Below, piece by piece: positions 25,696 through 34,695 of a stretch of DNA of 64,000 nt. A model generated the notes under the pieces. The model saw only the letters and a list, made by a program, of their open reading frames with translations, searched no databases and had not been told where the DNA came from. Position 1 is the first letter of the stretch, and each line of letters opens with the position of its first letter. Origin of the DNA: CAZUZS01 sp964624795 (GTDB lineage: Bacteria > Calditrichota > Calditrichia > RBG-13-44-9); the NCBI GenBank assembly GCA_964624795.1, contig CAZUZS010000016.1:6995-70994 (forward strand), read 5' to 3'. The position numbers and the translations under genes are program-made.

Positions 25696-26712
25696 TCAGT
25701 ATTTTGCCAGGTCTTCGCCTGCTTCGCTTCTTAACTTGTCCAGCAGTGCGATGTAAGCTTCGTGCTGTTTTGTTTGTTCCAACCTCTGCTTAATTTCGTC
25801 CCGAACTTCGTCAAGTGGACGTGTTTCCTTTTTTCTGTTAATCACCTTTAAAATATGGTAACCATAGCGGGTTTCAATGATTCCGCTGAATTGGCCTACC
25901 GGGACGCTGAAAGCAGCATCTTCAAACGGCTTTACCATCTGGCCGCGGGGAAAATTCTCATACAAACCGGCATTTTGCTTAACGCCCGGGTCTTCCGAAT
26001 ACTTTTTCACCAGTTGTTCAAAATTCTCGCCTTTTTTCGCACGCGCCAGGAGATCTTCCATTTTTTTGTAAATTTCCTGTTTCGCCGAATCACTTTTTCC
26101 CTGTGTGCTGAGCAGGAGATGTCTTACCGTTGCGGTTTTGTCTTCGTTATAAGCTTCTTTGATCTCATCTTCCGTCACTTCGGTATCTTGTGCCAGAGCA
26201 TTTTTTAGATATTGCTGGATGGTGAGTCCGGTTCGTATTTGTTCTTTGACAAAATCCAGCTTCACACCATTTTTGGTCAATAACTCCGCAAATTTTTCTT
26301 CGCCACCGGCTCGCTTATACTGTTCGTTTAAGGCGCTGTCCAATTCTGCTTGTGGCAGGACTATGTTGGTTTTTTCGGCAGCAGTCAGCAATATTTTTTT
26401 ATCCGCCAGATCTTCAGCAATCTTATTTATGATCTCCTTTATCCGTGTGCTGTCCATATTCTTCAACTGATTGGCCTGGTTTCCGTAACTCGCCTGAATC
26501 TGTTCGAAGACCTCACCGGTTGTGATGTTAAAATCGGTCGCGGACACGATAATGTTGTTTTTGTCCGGATCATAAAACGGTGTTTTGGTTGAAATATCCT
26601 TTGCCAACTGGTATGCTGCTGTCCCTTCTTCCAGTTTTACATTTGACTGTTTCTTTCCGCAGCCAAATACGAGTATATTCAGCAACACGGCAAAGACGAA
26701 AATTTTCTTCAT
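25696..26712 (-). CDS. Parvulin-type peptidyl-prolyl isomerase lipoprotein (SurA/PrsA-like)
   Basis: A 338-residue lipoprotein. A hydrophobic N-terminus ends in the lipobox NILVFGCGKK, so Cys19 should be acylated and the protein anchored in the periplasm. Residues about 60-175 form the helical SurA-like chaperone domain. Residues about 190-300 are a rotamase domain: TVRHLLLS...LLARAKKGENFEQLVKKYSEDPGVKQNAG...FPRGQMVKPFEDAAFSVPVGQFSGIIETRYGYHILKV, with all typical PpiC landmarks. It assists folding of exported or outer-membrane proteins. It is divergent from a second prolyl isomerase of the cyclophilin type (27080), with a shared 367 bp control region. Confidence 0.93.
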   Translation of the reverse strand: MKKIFVFAVLLNILVFGCGKKQSNVKLEEGTAAYQLAKDISTKTPFYDPDKNNIIVSATDFNITTGEVFEQIQASYGNQANQLKNMDSTRIKEIINKIAEDLADKKILLTAAEKTNIVLPQAELDSALNEQYKRAGGEEKFAELLTKNGVKLDFVKEQIRTGLTIQQYLKNALAQDTEVTEDEIKEAYNEDKTATVRHLLLSTQGKSDSAKQEIYKKMEDLLARAKKGENFEQLVKKYSEDPGVKQNAGLYENFPRGQMVKPFEDAAFSVPVGQFSGIIETRYGYHILKVINRKKETRPLDEVRDEIKQRLEQTKQHEAYIALLDKLRSEAGEDLAKY

Positions 26713-26856
26713 GCTTATCCCCTTAAATAGTTGTTGTTTTCATTCCGGTTAATCCTAAAGCTTAACAAAGTAGCAAAATAATTTAATTATTCATAATGTT
26801 AAAATAAAACCCCGACTCCCCAAAGAGCAGGTAAAATCGATATCCAATGGCACTTC

Positions 26857-26889
26857 AAAAAAATAGCACAGTATTTCGAATTACTGTGC
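26857..26889 (-). terminator. Intrinsic terminator in the leader of the parvulin gene
   Basis: GCACAGTA (26866-26873) and TACTGTGC (26882-26889) form a perfect 8 bp stem with an 8-base loop. On the minus strand it is followed directly by TATTTTTTTG (26865-26857), the classic rho-independent form. It lies 145 bp upstream of the parvulin start (26712), inside the 367 bp divergent region 26713-27079, with no other minus-strand gene before it. It may attenuate the parvulin transcript or end a short antisense RNA. The rest of this region is AT-rich and holds nothing else I can name. Confidence 0.6.
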
Positions 26890-27079
26890 CAATTATAATA
26901 AACTCCTCTTAAAACTATCTCAACCCGGTTTCATATATTTATGATAATTACGATAGTTCCGCAAAAAAATAAATGCTTTTGGGAAGCTCGGGATTATCGG
27001 AATTTTCTGGTAGTTGCTTGCTTCAAAGCTTTATTTTTTGGATATTTCAGGTCGATTTTTTTACAAACGGAGGTTTCAA

Positions 27080-29092
27080 ATGCGTTTTTTGGTTTTTGCA
27101 ATTCTGCCGTTCTTTCTTCTGCTTTCGTGCAGTTCCTCTAAAGAGGATGCTTATAAAGAAATGCGCAAGATGGAGTATGCCAGGAATATTAATCATGGGA
27201 AATTTGTTCATTTGTTGAACAGCAAGGATGCCGATATCCGCTTAAGAGCTGTTGAAACGCTCGGCAGGGTGCAGGATTCCACGACGATAGTGCTTGTGGC
27301 AAATCAACTTTCGGATGAAGATTTCAGAATTCGCGAAGCGGCAGCTTTTGCATTAGGGCAGTTTCCTTCACGAAACATCGAACAATTGATCGAGGACGGC
27401 ATGCGCTATGAAACAAATGATAGCGTTCGTCTCCAGTCTTTAGAAGCTTTGGGAAAAGTTGGTACCGACAAATCCTATTTACGTTTCACGGATTACCTCC
27501 AGGATACGAAATCGGACTTCGTGAAAGCGGCAGCCGTTGCTTGTGGAATTTCCGCATACCGGGGCTACCCTCCATTTTCTGCGGTAAACAGCCTTGTCGC
27601 CCAGCTTAAAATGTCAACAGAACCCGATGTTAGATGGCGGTGTGCTTATGCACTGTACCGAATCGGATCGCCTGCAGCATTGGCAGAACTTTACCAGGCT
27701 TTGGATAAAGCCGATCCCATGACCCGATTTTTCGATCTCAAGGCCTTGAATGCGATTGTCGGGCTGATGCAATCTCACCAGTTCGATAAATACAGAAATA
27801 CCGAATCAGCAAGAAAGATACAGGTTGCCGCCCAATCACCTGAATTTGTTAACGCCCTTGAAGAAACCATGCAGGATTCCGCATGGTACGTCCGTTACGC
27901 CGATTTAAAATTGATGGGAACACTGGCATATCCCACTTTGTGGCACACGGTTGAACAGGGCTTAAAAGATCGCCAGGCACACGTGAGAGAGGCTGCTTTG
28001 GAGGCTGCTGCTAATTATCATAATTCTGCTTCCGAAGTATTGTTGACTGATTTCATCATAGGAACTGATAATTGGAGAGAGAAAGGAATAGCGCTTGGAT
28101 CGCTCGCCGAAATCGATTCGATGAAAGTATTAGATATTATAAAAAAATCGATTGACGGCAGTTCCTGGCCGGAAAATTATTATCTCATAAAAGTGCTGCA
28201 GGAGATTGATTCGCCGGCTTCTACAAATTTGTTGATAAAGATGGCGGAAGTCCCCAACATGGCGCAGGTGAGTTTGGTGTTTGAAGGTTTGGTTAATCAA
28301 TCCACCGTTCCATTGGGTTTGCTAATTGAAAAATTACAGCTAAATGATCCCGCGGTAACAACTATTATTGCCAGTAAGCTGGCTTTAGTCAAAGATACCA
28401 CAACCGTGCCGGCACTAATTTCTACATATAAGAAACTACATGCTCCTGTTGATATTGAGCCGATGCAGCAGATTTTGGTAGCTTTGGACAGCATAAACAG
28501 CAGGAAAGCTGTGCCGCTCCTGGAACAAGAATTGGCCAATCCGTTTCCGTTAATTCATAATTCGGCTAGAGAAGCACTCAAACACATTACCTCGCAGGAC
28601 TATCAACTGCCTGCTGTTGCCAATCAGTCGATGACGCGCTGGAATTTTCCATCGGTGGATCCAAAATCAAGACCAAAAATTAAATTCACAACTACCAAAG
28701 GTGATTTTGTAATTGTTCTATATCCTGATAAAGCTCCGGTAACTGTCGCTAATTTTATTCAGCTCGTTAATTCAGAATTTTATAACGATATCTATTTTCA
28801 CCGGGTGATCCCCGGCTTTGTTATTCAGGGAGGAGATCCAAGAGGCGACGGCTGGGGCGGCCCGGGTTACACCATCCCGTGTGAATACAACGACATATTT
28901 TATGACCGCGGTGTTGTTGGCGTCGCACATGCTGGCAAGGATACGGGGGGAAGTCAATTTTTTATAACACAGACACCTCAACCACATTTGAATGGAAAAC
29001 ATACGGCATTTGGCCGGGTAATTTCCGGAATGAAGGTTGTTGATAAAATACAAATATTCGATAAAATTTTAAAGGCGGAACTTATAAAATAA
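27080..29092 (+). CDS. HEAT-repeat / cyclophilin fusion lipoprotein (peptidyl-prolyl isomerase)
   Basis: About 670 residues in three parts: a lipoprotein signal (LPFFLLLSCSSSKED, lipobox cysteine near residue 16), a long HEAT-like repeat region (roughly residues 35-490) with repeated LRAVETLGRV / IREAAAFALGQF / VREAALEAAANY helices, and a C-terminal cyclophilin domain (about residues 528-670). The latter has FYNDIYFHRVIPGFVIQGGDP, FFITQTPQPHLNGKHTAFGRV, where the FHR and FxxQ residues match the catalytic Arg and Gln. I place the start at ATG 27080, six bases after GGAGG; an upstream ATG at 27014 has no such site and would spoil the lipobox. Its envelope location and divergence from the parvulin gene suggest both help fold exported proteins. 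Confidence 0.9.
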   Translation: MRFLVFAILPFFLLLSCSSSKEDAYKEMRKMEYARNINHGKFVHLLNSKDADIRLRAVETLGRVQDSTTIVLVANQLSDEDFRIREAAAFALGQFPSRNIEQLIEDGMRYETNDSVRLQSLEALGKVGTDKSYLRFTDYLQDTKSDFVKAAAVACGISAYRGYPPFSAVNSLVAQLKMSTEPDVRWRCAYALYRIGSPAALAELYQALDKADPMTRFFDLKALNAIVGLMQSHQFDKYRNTESARKIQVAAQSPEFVNALEETMQDSAWYVRYADLKLMGTLAYPTLWHTVEQGLKDRQAHVREAALEAAANYHNSASEVLLTDFIIGTDNWREKGIALGSLAEIDSMKVLDIIKKSIDGSSWPENYYLIKVLQEIDSPASTNLLIKMAEVPNMAQVSLVFEGLVNQSTVPLGLLIEKLQLNDPAVTTIIASKLALVKDTTTVPALISTYKKLHAPVDIEPMQQILVALDSINSRKAVPLLEQELANPFPLIHNSAREALKHITSQDYQLPAVANQSMTRWNFPSVDPKSRPKIKFTTTKGDFVIVLYPDKAPVTVANFIQLVNSEFYNDIYFHRVIPGFVIQGGDPRGDGWGGPGYTIPCEYNDIFYDRGVVGVAHAGKDTGGSQFFITQTPQPHLNGKHTAFGRVISGMKVVDKIQIFDKILKAELIK

Positions 29093-29185
29093 TATTGTAA
29101 AAAATTCATAATTTACGGGAGCTTATGAAACTTTTATGTATCAAATGGCATCTAAAATTATGTAATATTTTGTGGAGGAATTAAA

Positions 29186-29428
29186 TTGCCAACCTATCAT
29201 TATCATTGTAAGGAATGTGGTTATGAATTCGAACGGTTCAGTTCGATTACATCATACAGTAAAGAACTGGAATGTCCTGTTTGCAGGGGGAAAGCATCCC
29301 TTTCTATTTCGGGAGGTACGGGAATGATATTCAAAGGGAGTGGTTTTTATATTACAGATTATCAACGAAAGAATTCTTATTCTTCCGGAAATGGAAAGGA
29401 TTCCAAAAAGGAAGATAAAAAGGAATAG
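29186..29428 (+). CDS. FmdB-type zinc-ribbon protein
   Basis: An 80-residue protein whose first 40 residues are the FmdB/CxxC_CXXC_SSSS putative regulatory domain: MPTYHYHCKECGYEFERF...LECPVCRGKA, with two CxxC pairs to bind one zinc. The tail (SSGNGKDSKKEDKKE) is short and hydrophilic. The family is widespread and mostly of unknown role, with early reports as a regulator of formamidase. Translation starts at TTG 29186, with GGAGGA about eight bases before it, so the TTG is well supported. It sits 93 bp after the HEAT-cyclophilin gene on the same strand. Confidence 0.88.
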   Translation: MPTYHYHCKECGYEFERFSSITSYSKELECPVCRGKASLSISGGTGMIFKGSGFYITDYQRKNSYSSGNGKDSKKEDKKE

Positions 29429-29717
29429 AACCTGAGTGACATGAATTGAGAAATATTATTTTATTAAATAAAAGTAATTTATAGAATCTTAAAAAGTAAC
29501 CATCATTATAATAACAATGTGAACTACTATAAATAAGCTTAAGAAGTCAGCAATAAAAGAGGTGTCAATGTGAATTTTATATGAAAATGACAAGATGCAT
29601 CTTTGAGGGATGGTAGTATTTGGAGACATACACCAAGAAAGCATTCATATAAACTCACATTTTGTTCACAACGAATCGCAGACACTTCAACAAAAGTTCA
29701 AATCAATAATAACAAAT

Positions 29718-30539
29718 TTAAACATTGACATTAAAATCTCTCAGGACCTGGTTTAGGGTCACTTTTTTTTCTGTTGATTCCTTCCTTTTCCCAATAATCA
29801 ATGCACATTGCACCTGATATTCACCTGCGGGGAATCTTTTTGTGTAGGTACCAGGAATAACCACCGATCTTTCGGGAACGGTACCTTTATATTCTATCGT
29901 TTCAGGTCCCGAAACATCCAGGATACGGGTTGAGGCGGTTAGAATGACGCCAGCGCCTAAGACCGCTTCTTTACGAACCCAAACACCCTCCATGACGGAT
30001 ACTGCCGAGCCCACAAACACATCATCTTCAACTATAACCGGCCGACCCTGCGGCGGCTCTAACACGCCACCAATACGGGCAGCTCCCGCCAAATGAACGC
30101 GTTTGCCCACCTGTGCGCAGGAACCAACCGTTGCATGGGTGTCTATCATCGTTCCACTGTCGACATAAGCCCCGATATTGACATAACCGGGCATAAGCAC
30201 CACCCCCGGCGCCATGAAAGAACCGTATCGTGCGGTCCCGGGAGGCACAACCCTAACCTGCTGTTCATCAAAGCCCTTTTTCAGTGGTATTTTGTCATAA
30301 TACTCAAACGGGCCGATTTCAATCCTCGAAAAACCCTGAAAGCGGAAATAGAGAAGAATTGCCTTTTTTATCCACTCGTTTACAATCCAGGCATTTTCCC
30401 TTTTTTCCGCGACACGGACCTTACCGCGGTCCAGCAAGTCTATGGTCGTTTTAACTGCTTCTACTATTGCTTCATCTTTAATGAAATTTTCCGGGTAACC
30501 TTTATTCACGAGCTCAGCAATTTTTTCAATGTTCACCAT
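29718..30539 (-). CDS. dapD: 2,3,4,5-tetrahydropyridine-2,6-dicarboxylate N-succinyltransferase (DapD)
   Basis: DapD transfers succinyl from succinyl-CoA to tetrahydrodipicolinate in lysine and diaminopimelate (peptidoglycan) synthesis. The 273 residues match the usual length. The left-handed beta-helix of hexapeptide repeats is evident (GSFMAPGVVLMPGYVNIGAYVDSGTMIDTHATVGSCAQVG, VEDDVFVGSAVSVMEGVWV). EPPQGRPVIVEDD is the conserved loop of the family. It has GGGGAA shortly before its ATG. No other dap gene is nearby. The succinyl branch of the pathway in this organism is therefore predicted. Its product pathway also feeds lysine to the kamA-ablB system. Confidence 0.95.
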   Translation of the reverse strand: MVNIEKIAELVNKGYPENFIKDEAIVEAVKTTIDLLDRGKVRVAEKRENAWIVNEWIKKAILLYFRFQGFSRIEIGPFEYYDKIPLKKGFDEQQVRVVPPGTARYGSFMAPGVVLMPGYVNIGAYVDSGTMIDTHATVGSCAQVGKRVHLAGAARIGGVLEPPQGRPVIVEDDVFVGSAVSVMEGVWVRKEAVLGAGVILTASTRILDVSGPETIEYKGTVPERSVVIPGTYTKRFPAGEYQVQCALIIGKRKESTEKKVTLNQVLRDFNVNV

Positions 30540-30705
30540 ATTCCCCTTTTTTAAGAAATATATCGAAAAGAACAGGCGGAAGGAAGTTTTGGAAAGAAAA
30601 TTTTTTAGGTGTCGTGGGGCAAGGCACCGAGATGGCTAATGCGTTTACCCCGCACGTGAGATTCGGTTGACGATTTATAAAAGAAAAGTTGAAAATTCTT
30701 GGAAT

Positions 30706-30783
30706 TGGTGGGCGCTACTGGATTCGAACCAGTGACCTCCGCCTTGTAAGGGCGGCGCTCTGAACCAGCTGAGCTAAGCGCCC
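30706..30783 (-). tRNA. tRNA-Val (anticodon TAC)
   Basis: On the minus strand the sequence folds into a full cloverleaf: acceptor GGGCGCT/AGCGCCC, D-arm, anticodon stem CCGCC/GGCGG with loop CTTACAA (anticodon TAC, reading GTA), and a T-arm with TTCGAAT. The 3' CCA is encoded (TGG at 30706-30708 on the plus strand). It lies 5 bp after the stop of the small membrane protein gene, on the same strand, so both may be read together. Confidence 0.97.
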
Positions 30784-30788
30784 CGGTA

Positions 30789-31061
30789 TTACTGTTTTTC
30801 TGTTTTTTCCCGGTAGAAAAGACCGATTGGAATGATGATCAAATAAGAAAACACCAGCAGAATCGGCGACAGGGTTCGGGTCATGAAAGCATCCGGATTA
30901 TCCGGAATTGCCATTAATATGTATCCCACAATCAAGACGACAACGCCTAAGAGTATTATCAAGAAATTTGTTCGCGTAAGCGGAAAATGAAAGCGGGATT
31001 CCGGCTCGCCCTTCTTCGCCTTCTGTTTTTCTTTTTCCTTAATCTTTGCCATAATGAACAT
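30789..31061 (-). CDS. Small two-helix membrane protein (DUF3098-like)
   Basis: A 90-residue protein with a charged, lysine-rich start (KIKEKEKQKAKKGEPESRFHFPLTR), two membrane helices (about residues 33-52 and 65-82), and the connecting TRTLSPILLVFSYLIIIP. This layout resembles the DUF3098 family of FCB-group bacteria; the match is from memory and modest. Function unknown. ATG 31061 or ATG 31052 may start it; neither has a strong ribosome-binding site. It ends just before the tRNA-Val gene. Confidence 0.6.
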   Translation of the reverse strand: MFIMAKIKEKEKQKAKKGEPESRFHFPLTRTNFLIILLGVVVLIVGYILMAIPDNPDAFMTRTLSPILLVFSYLIIIPIGLFYREKTEKQ

Positions 31062-31197
31062 AAACCTGTTTTAATGAACGAAAAATTTAACCGAAAGCGA
31101 TGTGTAATGCAAGAAAATTTAGAAAAGAAAACAGCTCCCTGCAGAGTATGAAATTGTCTACTAACCGAGCTTTCCAAGACACGTTACTTTTATATCG

Positions 31198-31710
31198 TTA
31201 TTTGATTTGATTCAACAGTTTTTCAGCAATCAGTGGAATTCGTTCTTCATTCTCTTCTCCTGCCAGTGCCCTTGAGAGCGCTTCGATATCATCTCTGTTT
31301 CGGCCTTCCTTAAAATAATGCAGCACGTGGTGGGCACCATCCCGCAACAACTTCGAAGTGGATTGATTGACCAGCGCTTCCAATAATGGTTTCAGGGAAT
31401 CCGATCCCAGCCGGATGAGACCTTCCGCAGCAATCCAGCGAACGTCCGCATCATCGTCCTCCAGGGCATTCAGAAAAAGCGGGACTGAAATCGGATCTGC
31501 AATTTGCTCCATTGCCTTTATCGCTTCCCAGCGCAGGACATTTTTTGGGGATTCCATTAGCTCGGCCAGGTAATCTATCGCCGGCCGGCCCATTCCGACA
31601 AATTTGCGGCGGGCTTCCTGGCGGACCAGCCCATCGCCGTTTCCCATTTCTTCGACCAGAGATTTTATGGACTCCGATGCATTTTCAATTTTCGAATTAT
31701 TTTGTTTCAT
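31198..31710 (-). CDS. HEAT-repeat protein
   Basis: A 170-residue soluble protein built of HEAT/PBS-lyase-like repeats: LVRQEARRKFVGMGRPAIDYLAELM, VLRWEAIKAMEQI, DVRWIAAEGLIRLG. Such scaffolds bind other proteins. The role here is unknown. I place the start at ATG 31710, with GGGAG six bases upstream, rather than farther upstream where the frame is open. It follows tolC by 35 bp on the same strand and probably belongs to the efflux operon's transcript. Confidence 0.8.
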   Translation of the reverse strand: MKQNNSKIENASESIKSLVEEMGNGDGLVRQEARRKFVGMGRPAIDYLAELMESPKNVLRWEAIKAMEQIADPISVPLFLNALEDDDADVRWIAAEGLIRLGSDSLKPLLEALVNQSTSKLLRDGAHHVLHYFKEGRNRDDIEALSRALAGEENEERIPLIAEKLLNQIK

Positions 31711-31745
31711 CAGCAACTCCCATTTTTTCCTTTTGTTTATTCCGC

Positions 31746-33053
31746 TTACCACAACTGTGTTCCGGTTGCCTGTTCGAGCCGGTATTGGCTTGTCACGTAA
31801 TCGTATTTGGCCCGGAGAAAAACTTGGTTTGCCTGTGCATTAGACGTTTCCGCATCCAACAGGTCAAGATTGGTGATCACACCGGCCTGGTAGCGAACCT
31901 TGGCCATGGAGAGCGCCTGCTCTGCCTGCCGGACCTGCAGCTCGGCATTCTTCAGTTTTTCATTACTGGTCCGTACTTCCGAAAAAGCCTGTTTCACCTG
32001 GGAAACAACGAGATTGGTCATGTCGTCCTGATGGTGGATTGCGGCGCGAACTCTCGCGTGTGATTCTTCCTTTCGATAGCGGGTGCGGAATCCCTCAAAA
32101 ACAGGCACCTGCAGGCGCATCCCGGCAACCCAGTTCGCCTTAAGGGCATTTAAATTCGGGAAGTAACCATTCTTGAAACCGTAACTCAGGCTCATGTTGA
32201 TCATTGGCATCTTTCCCATGGAGGCCAATTTGTATTGAATGCGGGCGGCAGATTCAGAATCCTTCGACAGTAGGATTTCAGGACGCTGATTAAGAGCCAG
32301 CGAAATTAACGGACCGACACTATCCGGCGGTGGATTAATCGTAAATTCGCCTTTCAGGCGGAGCGGCGCATCATCTGAGACCGCCAGTAATTGGCGAAGA
32401 CGGATATTCTGTTTTTTCAACATATCAACAATATCCAATTTTGCGCTCTGTGCGGATGCCACTCTTACCCGGGTTGTCAAAACATCAAATTCGGTAGCCG
32501 ATCCGGTCTGAACCCTTTTCTCGGCAATTTTTTGGTGCTGTTCCAAGTCGAATATCTGGTTTTCAACGACTGCGATATTTTCTTGCAGCAACAGAATTGT
32601 ATAAAATGTCTGGATCGTCTGGTAGGCAAGGCTCGATTTTACAGCATCCAAATTGTCCCGGCTGAGTTTCACTCCCGATTTTGCCAATTCAACACCTGCG
32701 GATCTTCTGCCAAAATCATAAACATTTTGCTGTAATCCCAGACTTATGTCATAATTGTTTTCCGGAAAAAGCGAAAAGGAACCCAGGCCGGGGACGGTTA
32801 ATTCCTGTACCGGACCTATCCGGGAATACGAGGCTGATCCGTTCATGTCCGGGAAATAAGAACTGCGGCTTTGTTTAACGCCGGCTTCGGTAGCATTAAT
32901 ATCATCAGCCGCTTTCATTATCGCCGGATTGTTTCGGATTGCGATGCGAACGGCTTCTTGTACGGAAAGAGAGTCCTGAACCGGCGTTTGGGCAATTGCT
33001 GCTCCGGCAGTTAGCAAAATGAAGAATGGTGTGTAGATCTGGCGGAATTTCAT
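31746..33053 (-). CDS. TolC-family outer membrane efflux protein
   Basis: A 435-residue outer-membrane channel. A signal peptide (FILLTAGAAIA) precedes the two repeated OEP domains, each with long coiled-coil helices: SVQEAVRIAIRNNPAIMKAADDINATEAG near the start and SALNQRPEILL-like LALNQRPEILLSKDSESAARIQYK in the middle, then KNAELQVRQAEQALSMAKVRYQAGVITNLDLLDAE close to the C-terminus. These patterns are typical of TolC/NodT. It forms the exit duct for the HlyD-MFS pair upstream (21 bp gap to the MFS gene). AGG lies before the ATG. It should work with EmrA/EmrB-like partners in exporting drugs or other toxic compounds. Confidence 0.93.
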   Translation of the reverse strand: MKFRQIYTPFFILLTAGAAIAQTPVQDSLSVQEAVRIAIRNNPAIMKAADDINATEAGVKQSRSSYFPDMNGSASYSRIGPVQELTVPGLGSFSLFPENNYDISLGLQQNVYDFGRRSAGVELAKSGVKLSRDNLDAVKSSLAYQTIQTFYTILLLQENIAVVENQIFDLEQHQKIAEKRVQTGSATEFDVLTTRVRVASAQSAKLDIVDMLKKQNIRLRQLLAVSDDAPLRLKGEFTINPPPDSVGPLISLALNQRPEILLSKDSESAARIQYKLASMGKMPMINMSLSYGFKNGYFPNLNALKANWVAGMRLQVPVFEGFRTRYRKEESHARVRAAIHHQDDMTNLVVSQVKQAFSEVRTSNEKLKNAELQVRQAEQALSMAKVRYQAGVITNLDLLDAETSNAQANQVFLRAKYDYVTSQYRLEQATGTQLW

Positions 33054-33074
33054 AAGAACCTCTTGTTACAGTAT

Positions 33075-34694
33075 TTATTCAACAGAAAATGAGCCCGAAC
33101 TACGCGACTTTTTCCGGCCGTGCAGGAAAAATACCGGTATCAGGCTGGCAAGCAAAATGAATCCCGCGATCAGGAAAACGTCGTCCACGGCGGAAATAAA
33201 TGCCTGCTGCTGAATGAAAGATCCCAGCAGAACCTGTGCACGACTTGCGGCCTCGGAAATGGTTCCGCCCACGGCATGTTGTGCAAAATGCCGGAGGCCC
33301 ATAATTGTCGTTTTAAAGGCTTCGGAATATTGATTTACCTGCTCTCCGTAAATGGTCGCATGGTAAATTGTCCTTTGCGTGAGTATGGTTCCAAAAATCG
33401 CGACCCCAAAACTCCCGCCAATTTGGCGGATTACATTTATCAGCCCGGAAGCTTGCGCCATTTTCTGGTTCGATATATCTGCAATTGAAATAGTGGTCAA
33501 CGGCGAAAATATGAGCCCCATTGCCACGCCTCGAATATATAGCGGCAACATAACCTGGGATTTTTCGGAAAACAGCGAAAGAAAACTGAACTGGTAGAAT
33601 GTAAGTGCCAGTAATCCGAGTCCGATAATTGGGGGAATTTTTGCGCTGACTTTGTCCGAGAAAATGCCGGCAAGCGGGGAAGTAATACCCAGGATTATTC
33701 CCACCGGCAGGAAAACCTGGCCGGCCTGCAACGGCGTGTAGCCCAACGAGTTTTGTAAATAGATGGGCAGCAGGAAATTGCTGCCGAACATCCCTAATCC
33801 GAAAATAAATAGAACCAGGTTGCTCATTGTAAAATTAAAGTTCTTAAAGAGCTGCAATTCAATCAGCGGGTGTTTGACGGAAAATTCTGCAATGAAAAAA
33901 ATAGTAAACCCAACCAACGAAACAGCAAATGAAACCAGTATGAAACTTGATGTCCAGCCACCGGTATTCCAGTCGGAATTTCCGTTTGATAAAGCAAGCA
34001 GCAGCGCGGTAAGTCCGGCAGCCAGGGAAAGAAAACCAATTATGTCAAATGAGCGCGTGTCTTCGGATTTGTATTCGCGCAAAATAATAAAGGATGCTAT
34101 TATTCCGAAAATACCCACCGGGACATTAACGTCAAAAATGGTGTGCCATGAAAAATGGTCAATGAGATAGCCGCCAATTGTCGGACCCAATGAAACGGAT
34201 GCCGAGGCCGAAACCGCCCAGAACCCCAGCGCAATCCCCCTCTTTTCGGGAGGAAATTCGCGGGTAATAATGGCCATGCCCACCGGCATCAACAAGCCGG
34301 CTCCGGCGCCCTGAATTACCCGGAAAGCGATGAGAATGTTGAAACTCCACGAGAGGCTGCACAAAAAAGAGCCGGCCGTAAACAGGAATAGGGAAGTAAG
34401 AAAGATTTTCTTATACCCAATATGGTCTGCGAACCAGCCGGACGAAGGCAGCATTACACCGAAAATCAGGAGGTACGCGGTCAGAACCCACTCTACGGTG
34501 TAAACCGGCACGCCGAAGGCGGCCATAAGTTTGGGCAGTGCCACATTGACAATTGTGGCATCCAGCACAGCCATGAAGGTACCTATCATAACCGAAGAAA
34601 GAACGAGCCAGCGGTAAACATCAGATTTGGGATTCAACAGAGGAATCTGGGCGGCAAGACGTTCATGAAAGTTTGTTAACCGGCTGCCTGCCAT
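33075..34694 (-). CDS. MFS drug exporter, DHA2 family (EmrB/QacA type)
   Basis: About 539 residues with 14 predicted membrane helices, the DHA2 layout. Motif C-like AVLDATIVNVALPKLMAAF (helix 1) and the SSGWFADHIGYKKIFL loop (motif A) are clear. Together with the adjacent HlyD-family adaptor and TolC it forms a tripartite proton-driven pump. The start is ATG 34694, six bases after AGGTG; a GTG at 34703 is an in-frame alternative. The HlyD stop codon (TAA) ends one base before this ATG, so translation is coupled. Its substrate is unknown. Confidence 0.93.
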   Translation of the reverse strand: MAGSRLTNFHERLAAQIPLLNPKSDVYRWLVLSSVMIGTFMAVLDATIVNVALPKLMAAFGVPVYTVEWVLTAYLLIFGVMLPSSGWFADHIGYKKIFLTSLFLFTAGSFLCSLSWSFNILIAFRVIQGAGAGLLMPVGMAIITREFPPEKRGIALGFWAVSASASVSLGPTIGGYLIDHFSWHTIFDVNVPVGIFGIIASFIILREYKSEDTRSFDIIGFLSLAAGLTALLLALSNGNSDWNTGGWTSSFILVSFAVSLVGFTIFFIAEFSVKHPLIELQLFKNFNFTMSNLVLFIFGLGMFGSNFLLPIYLQNSLGYTPLQAGQVFLPVGIILGITSPLAGIFSDKVSAKIPPIIGLGLLALTFYQFSFLSLFSEKSQVMLPLYIRGVAMGLIFSPLTTISIADISNQKMAQASGLINVIRQIGGSFGVAIFGTILTQRTIYHATIYGEQVNQYSEAFKTTIMGLRHFAQHAVGGTISEAASRAQVLLGSFIQQQAFISAVDDVFLIAGFILLASLIPVFFLHGRKKSRSSGSFSVE

Positions 34695-34695
34695 C

